A stretch of DNA of 19,350 nucleotides from Chitinophagaceae bacterium UBA2793 (GTDB lineage: Bacteria; Bacteroidota; Bacteroidia; Chitinophagales; Chitinophagaceae). This document shows positions 14,819 to 19,350 of this stretch, one piece after another. The stretch's first letter is position 1. Each line of letters starts with the position of its first letter. The stretch spans positions 45,184 to 64,533 of the forward strand of contig DEHT01000012.1 of assembly GCA_002352045.1 (NCBI GenBank), given 5' to 3'. The notes below the pieces were generated by a model. The model had not been told where the DNA came from, did no database searches, and was given only the letters and a program-made list of their open reading frames with translations. A program made the position numbers and the translations under genes.

Positions 14819-15331
14819 ATGTCAATAAATATTGTGGAGTTTAAAGCAAGGATAGAAAATATTGTGGCTGCCGAAGAAAAATTACTTACGCTAAAACCTT
14901 ATTATAAAGGAGAAGACAGGCAAGTGGATACTTATTTTAATGTAGCAAAGGGCCGCTTAAAACTTAGAGAGGGCAATTTAGAAAATGTATTAATCTGGTA
15001 CGAAAGACCCAACCAAAAAGGGAGTAAGCTTTCTACTGTTTATCTCTACAAGCATTTACCCGATATTGCTTTAAAAAATATTCTTACCAATGCCAATGGA
15101 ATTAAAGTAGTGGTAGATAAAACCCGGCGCATTTATTTTATTGACAATGTAAAATTTCATTTTGATGATGTAAAGGGCCTTGGTAAATTTATAGAAGTGG
15201 AAGCCATTGATGAAACCGGTGAAATAGGGTTGGAAAAAATTCAACAACAGTGCCAACACTATATTTCTTTTTTTCAAATTAAGGATTCGGAATTTATCTC
15301 CGAATCTTACAGCGATATGCTTTTAAAATAA
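14819..15331 (+). CDS. CYTH-domain protein (class IV adenylate cyclase-like)
   Basis: 170 residues forming a single CYTH triphosphate tunnel domain. Motifs in order: NIVEFKAR (4-11), QVDTYF (35-40), GRLKLRE (45-51), WYERP (60-64), DKTRRIYFIDNVKFHFD (100-116) and GLGKFIEVEA (120-129). These match the class IV cyclase/CyaB branch, whose members bind triphosphates with Mg2+. The first acidic residue of ExExK is Ile5, so only E7 and K9 of that motif remain, and cyclase activity cannot be assumed. I chose the ATG at 14819. The longer in-frame start at 14750 lies inside a terminator stem and adds 23 residues that are not part of the domain. The next gene starts 6 nt after the stop, so this is probably the first gene of a four-gene unit. 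Confidence 0.85.
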   Translation: MSINIVEFKARIENIVAAEEKLLTLKPYYKGEDRQVDTYFNVAKGRLKLREGNLENVLIWYERPNQKGSKLSTVYLYKHLPDIALKNILTNANGIKVVVDKTRRIYFIDNVKFHFDDVKGLGKFIEVEAIDETGEIGLEKIQQQCQHYISFFQIKDSEFISESYSDMLLK

Positions 15332-15337
15332 AATTTT

Positions 15338-15868
15338 ATGTTTCCCACACTTCATACTCATCGATTATTGTTGAGAGAAATTATAGCCGAAGATATTCAC
15401 AAAGTTTTCGAAGGCCTATCGCATCCTGATGTTATCAAACACTATGGCATAAGCTTTACTACGTTTGATGCCACACAGGAGCAAATGGATTGGTATGCCA
15501 ATATGATAAAAAACGATACCGGGCGCTGTTGGGCAATTTGCTCAAAAGACAATTCGATTTTTTATGGAGTAATCACCTTGCCATTTTGGGAAAAGCAACA
15601 TAGAAAAGCGGAGCTGGGCTATTGGCTATTGCCTGCCTTTTGGAAACAAAACATTGCAACCGAAGCTGCCCAAATAGTAATTGAATATGCCTTTAACAAA
15701 ATGAACATTCATCGCTTAAAAGCCGAAACAGAAGACGACAATTTTGGCAGCATTGCTACTTTAAAAAAATTAGGCTTTTTGTATGAAGGCACGCAAAGAG
15801 AATGCGAAATAAAAGACGGAAAATTTATTAATCTTGAAATATATGCACTGCTCAATAAACAGGCCTAA
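15338..15868 (+). CDS. GNAT-family N-acetyltransferase (RimJ/RimL-like)
   Basis: 176-residue acetyltransferase of the RimJ/RimL branch, transferring acetyl from acetyl-CoA to an amine; the substrate is unknown. It begins with the usual THRLLLREI strand (7-15). The core includes KAELGYWLLPAFWKQNIATEAA (about 89-110), then the KMNIHRLKAETEDDNFGSIATLKKLGF segment typical of the family. In the acetyl-CoA loop the Gly expected before IATEA is Asn, a departure from the RxxGxG/A consensus. The gene is 6 nt after the CYTH gene and 9 nt before the NYN gene, consistent with co-transcription. Confidence 0.9.
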   Translation: MFPTLHTHRLLLREIIAEDIHKVFEGLSHPDVIKHYGISFTTFDATQEQMDWYANMIKNDTGRCWAICSKDNSIFYGVITLPFWEKQHRKAELGYWLLPAFWKQNIATEAAQIVIEYAFNKMNIHRLKAETEDDNFGSIATLKKLGFLYEGTQRECEIKDGKFINLEIYALLNKQA

Positions 15869-15877
15869 CTTTATGCC

Positions 15878-16633
15878 ATGAACACAAGTACCGATTTAAA
15901 ATTAGCCGTATTAATTGATGCAGACAATGTACCTTATTCGGGCATTAAAGCCATGATGGAAGAAATTGCCCGCTACGGAAGCCCTACTTTCAAACGCATT
16001 TATGGCGACTGGACCAAGCCAACCCTTAGTGGATGGAAAACCGTGTTACTTGAAAACGCCATCAACCCGGTACAGCAATACAGTTATACTTCCGGTAAAA
16101 ATGCCACCGACTCTGCATTGATAATTGATGCAATGGATATTTTATATACCGGCCAGGTGGATGGTTTTTGCATTGTAAGCAGCGATAGCGATTTTACAAG
16201 ATTGGCCATGCGGCTTCGGGAGTCGGGTAAAATAGTTATTGGAATAGGAGAGCAAAAAACGCCCGGCGCATTTATATCGGCCTGTAATAAATTTATCTAT
16301 ATTGAAATTCTTGCCAAAGAAAACAAAGAAGATGCAGCTCCATCAAAAAAATCAAACAACAAAAAACAAGTTAAACAAAATACAGGCACTTCATTACCGG
16401 CTGTTGTAAAAAATTTAATTACCAGGAGCGTTAACGATTTAACCGAAGAAGATGGATGGGTGTTTTTAAGTACACTGGGAAATCATATCAATCGCAAGCA
16501 ACCTTCTTTTGATCCACGCAACTATGGTTTTAAAAAACTAGTAGATATTATTCGTCATATACCTGCGTTAGAAGTAGAAGAAAGGCATTCGGGAAAAAAT
16601 AATATTGCACAACTTTATGTTAGAGTAAAATAA
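15878..16633 (+). CDS. NYN-domain (LabA/DUF88-like) protein with C-terminal OST-HTH/LOTUS-like domain
   Basis: 251 residues. The NYN domain (about 8-145) is a PIN-like fold often found in RNases. Candidate metal residues are D14 and D16 in LIDADN (12-17), D78, and D103/D105 in SSDSDF (101-106). A Lys/Asn-rich linker (about 147-170) leads to a winged-helix-like C-terminal domain (about 173-250; segments DGWVFLSTLGNHI and FDPRNYGFKKLVDII), which resembles OST-HTH/LOTUS RNA-binding domains. Together this suggests an RNA-binding ribonuclease, with target unknown. It starts 9 nt after the GNAT gene and ends 9 nt before the YCII-like gene. Confidence 0.9.
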   Translation: MNTSTDLKLAVLIDADNVPYSGIKAMMEEIARYGSPTFKRIYGDWTKPTLSGWKTVLLENAINPVQQYSYTSGKNATDSALIIDAMDILYTGQVDGFCIVSSDSDFTRLAMRLRESGKIVIGIGEQKTPGAFISACNKFIYIEILAKENKEDAAPSKKSNNKKQVKQNTGTSLPAVVKNLITRSVNDLTEEDGWVFLSTLGNHINRKQPSFDPRNYGFKKLVDIIRHIPALEVEERHSGKNNIAQLYVRVK

Positions 16634-16642
16634 ATTTTAAAG

Positions 16643-17095
16643 ATGAAAAGTTTAATACTATCATTCGCCGTGGCTTTAATAAGCCTAACGGGTTTTACAC
16701 AAAAAGCTTCCTACGATTCATTGCTTGCAAAAAAACTGGGTGCCGACGAGTATGGCATGAAGAGTTATGTAATGGTAATACTTGTTACAGGCAAGACAAC
16801 CATTACCGAAAAAGCAAAACGGGATAGTTTGTTTGCGGGACACATGGGCAATATGGGACGGCTGGCACAAGAAGGAAAATTAGTAATGGCTGGCCCATTT
16901 GGAAAAAATGATATTCAATACCGGGGTGTTTTTATTTTTGATACGCCTAATGTAGAAGATGCAAAAAAATGGACCGCTACCGACCCTGCGGTGCAGGCAG
17001 GAATTTTTGATGTAGTATATATTCCCTGGTATGGCAGTGCGGCTATTATGGAAATGAATGCGCTGCATGAAAAAATACAAAAAACTTCTTTTTAA
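16643..17095 (+). CDS. Secreted YCII-related protein
   Basis: 150 residues. A Sec-type signal peptide (about 1-19, MKSLILSFAVALISLTGF) is followed by a YCII-like ferredoxin-fold domain at about 40-130. Recognisable parts are HMGNMGRLAQEGKLVMAGPF (86-105) and TDPAVQAGIFDV (113-124), containing the conserved His and Asp of the family. YCII proteins are small enzymes or enzyme-like domains of mostly unknown activity and are usually cytoplasmic, so the signal peptide is notable. It is the last gene of the CYTH-GNAT-NYN-YCII run. No good terminator was found downstream. Confidence 0.85.
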   Translation: MKSLILSFAVALISLTGFTQKASYDSLLAKKLGADEYGMKSYVMVILVTGKTTITEKAKRDSLFAGHMGNMGRLAQEGKLVMAGPFGKNDIQYRGVFIFDTPNVEDAKKWTATDPAVQAGIFDVVYIPWYGSAAIMEMNALHEKIQKTSF

Positions 17096-17153
17096 ATTGA
17101 GGTTAGCCATAAAAGGACTCGTTCAATGAACATGCCCACCTCTAAATAAAACC

Positions 17154-17161
17154 TATCTTTG
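17154..17161 (+). promoter_or_regulatory. Candidate -7 element of the DEAD-box helicase promoter
   Basis: TATCTTTG matches TAnnTTTG exactly, 59 nt after the YCII-like stop. No TTTG-like -33 element is seen about 20 nt upstream. If it is used, the helicase transcript has a leader of roughly 120 nt before the GTG at 17289. Confidence 0.45.
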
Positions 17162-17167
17162 CGGAAG

Positions 17168-17288
17168 TTCATTCATTTTTGCGGCATTACAAGCCTGTTG
17201 TATTTCAATTTTTGAAACACTTATTGTTCTCACTCGTTTTTAATGATGAAGGTTTCTTCATTTCCGCACTGACAAAAAAATATTACAA
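17168..17288 (+). other. Predicted helicase leader with two hairpins and a nine-codon upstream ORF
   Basis: Two perfect small stems are visible: TTTCAA-TTT-TTGAAA (17203-17217) and ATGAAG-GTTT-CTTCAT (17246-17261). A short ORF, ATG at 17243 to TGA at 17270-17272 (MMKVSSFPH), overlaps the second stem and ends 16 nt before the helicase GTG. The left boundary assumes initiation just after the TATCTTTG element. Regulatory function is inference. Confidence 0.35.
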
Positions 17289-18602
17289 GTGTTATTTAAA
17301 GATTTATCGCTTATTCAACCCATTTTACAGGCGTTGAACGAGGAAGGTTATAGTAGCCCCACACCTATTCAACAGGCGGCTATACCACACATTTTGGCAC
17401 AAAAAGACCTTTTAGGCTGTGCACAAACGGGTACCGGAAAAACGGCCGCATTTGCAATTCCAATTTTACAATTATTGGCAAAGCCGAAAGCAATGGCAAG
17501 TAGCGGACACAGGCCAATTCGTTCACTCATTCTTACTCCCACCCGTGAATTGGCTATCCAAATTCAGGAGAGCTTTAATGCCTATGGAAGACATTTACGT
17601 TTAAAAAATACGGTTGTATTTGGTGGAGTAAACCAACATGCACAGGTGGAAACATTAAAAAGAGGGGTTGATATTTTAGTGGCTACACCGGGCAGGCTGT
17701 TGGACTTGTGCAAGCAGGGGTTTATTCATTTACAAGATGTAGAAATATTTGTACTGGATGAAGCCGATCGTATGTTGGACATGGGCTTTGTGCATGATGT
17801 AAGAAAAGTACTCACATTGCTACCGGCAAAAAAACAAAGCCTGTTTTTCTCTGCCACCATGCCTCCGGAAATTCAACAACTGGCAGATAGTATTTTGAGC
17901 AATCCCGAAAAAGTTGCCGTAGCACCTCCCAGCAGTACCGCAGATACCATTACACAATGGTTGTATTTTGTAGAAAAGCAAAATAAAAAATTGTTGCTTA
18001 CTCATATTCTCAAAGATGCTTCTATAAAAAGAGCATTGGTATTTACCCGTACCAAGCATGGTGCCGATAAGGTAGTGAAAGACCTGCACAGAGTCGGCAT
18101 ATCTGCTGAAGCAATTCATGGTAATAAATCGCAGAACGCCAGGCAAAGAGCATTGACCAATTTTAAAAACCATAGCACTCGTATATTAGTAGCAACAGAT
18201 ATTGCTGCCAGGGGTATTGATGTGGATGAACTCACGCATGTTATCAATTATGAATTGCCCGAAATTCCCGAAACATACGTGCATCGTATAGGCAGAACCG
18301 GTAGGGCAGGGGCAGATGGCGTTTCGTTTTCTTTTTGCGAAGCAGAAGAAACAGCCGACTTAAAAGATATTCAAAAATTAATTGGAAAAACTATTCCGGT
18401 AAAGAATGAGCATCCCTGGCATACGGTATTTACCGAAATTAAAAGTAGGCCGGCTCCGGGCTCAAACAGGCCTCCTCGTCCACCAAAAAATGAAAGGCAT
18501 CAACCGCAACAACATGCGGATGTAGGTAAAAAAAATAAATCCACACATCAACAAAGGGGCAGAAATAGCGGGCCTACACAGCCTAAAAGAAAAACCTTTT
18601 AA
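17289..18602 (+). CDS. DEAD-box RNA helicase, RhlE-like
   Basis: ATP-dependent RNA helicase that remodels RNA, in this family often linked to ribosome assembly, RNA decay and cold growth. 437 residues. The motifs are complete: Q motif (PTPIQQ, 24-29), I AQTGTGKT (45-52), Ia PTRELA (84-89), TPGR (133-136), II DEAD (157-160), III SAT (188-190), IV VFTRT (251-255), V ATDIAARGID (302-311) and VI HRIGRTGR (332-339). A basic, Pro/Gln-rich tail (about 385-437) follows and probably binds RNA. The start is GTG at 17289: the frame has a stop at 17247-17249 and no ATG between, and this start places the Q-motif region as in relatives. It converges on the MBL-fold gene, and the stop codons overlap. Confidence 0.95.
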   Translation: MLFKDLSLIQPILQALNEEGYSSPTPIQQAAIPHILAQKDLLGCAQTGTGKTAAFAIPILQLLAKPKAMASSGHRPIRSLILTPTRELAIQIQESFNAYGRHLRLKNTVVFGGVNQHAQVETLKRGVDILVATPGRLLDLCKQGFIHLQDVEIFVLDEADRMLDMGFVHDVRKVLTLLPAKKQSLFFSATMPPEIQQLADSILSNPEKVAVAPPSSTADTITQWLYFVEKQNKKLLLTHILKDASIKRALVFTRTKHGADKVVKDLHRVGISAEAIHGNKSQNARQRALTNFKNHSTRILVATDIAARGIDVDELTHVINYELPEIPETYVHRIGRTGRAGADGVSFSFCEAEETADLKDIQKLIGKTIPVKNEHPWHTVFTEIKSRPAPGSNRPPRPPKNERHQPQQHADVGKKNKSTHQQRGRNSGPTQPKRKTF

Positions 18603-19350
18603 AACAGGCTTGCCTGGGTTGCTTTAATTTTTTTATTGGGAGCATGGCTATCGTTGGCAGAAATATACAGCAGTTCTGATGCACGACTTCTTGATGCTAC
18701 TACAATTTTTGTTTTCTGAGAATAAGGGGCAAACATTGCTTCTACAATAGAGGGATGATTGTTTTGAGCAGATAAATGGCTTAACAATAAATGGGTCATA
18801 AATGCCGGCCGATGTTGCAGAAATAGTTCCAACGCCTGAGCATTACTCAAATGACCATTTCCTCCGCTTATGCGTTGTTTTAATACAAAAGGATAGTTTC
18901 CTTTTTTCAACATTTCTTCATCGTAATTGGCTTCTAAAAATGCAGCATGGCAGGTTTTAAAATGTTTGATTACATTATCACAAACATCGCCAATATCGGT
19001 AAACACACCCACGGTAACATTATTATGCTGTATGGTAAAACTTTGTGGCTCGGCTGCATCGTGTAGTTTGGAAAAAATGTTTACACAAAGGTTATTAACC
19101 TCAACAGTGCTATTGTCAACAATCCAATTCAGTTGAGAAGAGGGTATTCTTAATCTGCTTTTTTTATACGTGCCTTTAGAAATAAATACCGGTAGTTGAT
19201 ATTTGCCGGCGAAAACATCTACCCCTTTAACATGGTCGGTATGTTCATGAGAAATAAAGAGCGCTTTAATTTTTTTTACATCGAGGTGAAGTTCCTTTAA
19301 GCGATTTTCAATTTCTCTGCATGATATTCCCGCATCTATTAAAACTGCAT
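18599..19350 (-). CDS. Metallo-beta-lactamase-fold hydrolase, WalJ/YycJ-like (5' end beyond window)
   Basis: 249 residues are visible and the frame is open to the right edge; comparison with relatives suggests about 30 N-terminal residues are missing. The visible part starts AVLIDAGISCREIE and contains the metal motif HEHTDH (residues 34-39 of the visible part), then FTDIG, LEANYDEEML, and GGNGHLSNAQA with a further likely metal His. This order (LIDAG-ISCRE, HEHTDH, LEANYD, GHLSN) matches the YycJ/WalJ branch of zinc-dependent MBL-fold proteins, often nucleases or phosphodiesterases. A GTG at 19012 is internal, not the start. Its stop (minus strand, 18601-18599) overlaps the helicase stop. 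Confidence 0.88.
   Translation of the reverse strand, partial: AVLIDAGISCREIENRLKELHLDVKKIKALFISHEHTDHVKGVDVFAGKYQLPVFISKGTYKKSRLRIPSSQLNWIVDNSTVEVNNLCVNIFSKLHDAAEPQSFTIQHNNVTVGVFTDIGDVCDNVIKHFKTCHAAFLEANYDEEMLKKGNYPFVLKQRISGGNGHLSNAQALELFLQHRPAFMTHLLLSHLSAQNNHPSIVEAMFAPYSQKTKIVVASRSRASELLYISANDSHAPNKKIKATQASLF

Noticed and set aside
14819..17095. The NYN/CYTH cluster as an antiphage defence island
   Set aside because: There is no helicase-nuclease pair, toxin-antitoxin pair, sensor domain or mobile-element mark within it, and these families are common in housekeeping settings.
17099..17142. GAGGT/ACCTC pair as a terminator for the YCII-like gene
   Set aside because: The stem is only 5 bp with a 34-nt loop and has no following T-run.
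17161..17267. Long-range pairing GCGGAA (17161-17166) with TTCCGC (17262-17267)
   Set aside because: The left arm overlaps the candidate -7 element and would mostly not be transcribed.

Overview
The window comes from a member of the Bacteroidota, most likely the Chitinophagia/Chitinophagaceae. The evidence is the gene content (alternative complex III joined to a haem-copper oxidase, a secreted protein with a type IX sorting tail, a Bacteroidota-type small membrane domain fused to PurN), the AT-rich intergenic DNA, the weak Shine-Dalgarno sequences, and candidate promoters of the TAnnTTTG class used by the Bacteroidota primary sigma factor. Assignment below phylum is inference.

Positions 1-11806 (minus strand) hold one long respiratory operon in the order actA-actB-actC-actD-actE-actF-ctaC-ctaD; ctaD runs off the left edge. 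It encodes a quinol:electron-acceptor oxidoreductase (alternative complex III) and the two catalytic subunits of an aa3-type (A1) cytochrome c oxidase. Quinol would be oxidised at the membrane subunits ActC/ActF. Electrons would pass through the c-type haems of ActA/ActE to CuA of CtaC, then to haem a and the haem a3-CuB site of CtaD. ActA carries an extra N-terminal monohaem domain, so it is a predicted six-haem protein, and CtaC has no fused cytochrome c. Several gaps between these genes hold short-period tandem repeats or perfect inverted repeats, which is the least expected DNA-level feature here.

Positions 11807-12044 are a divergent intergenic region with a candidate act promoter and a 10-bp inverted repeat. 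To its right on the plus strand are a fusion of a two-helix membrane domain to glycinamide ribonucleotide formyltransferase (PurN), then a secreted PQQ-type sugar/sorbosone dehydrogenase-like protein with a C-terminal sorting domain, followed by a clear intrinsic terminator.

Positions 14819-17095 are a tight four-gene plus-strand cluster: CYTH-domain protein, GNAT acetyltransferase, NYN nuclease-like protein with an OST-HTH/LOTUS-like tail, and a secreted YCII-like protein. Next is a DEAD-box RNA helicase with a GTG start and a leader that can fold and contains a nine-codon ORF. It converges on a WalJ/YycJ-like metallo-beta-lactamase-fold gene (minus strand, cut by the right edge), and the two stop codons overlap in a TTAA.

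I saw no tRNA, rRNA, CRISPR array, insertion sequence or phage gene. Most of the window is recognisable housekeeping and respiratory content. The best candidates for something not well described are the membrane-domain/PurN fusion, the repeat-bearing gaps of the act operon, and the helicase leader.
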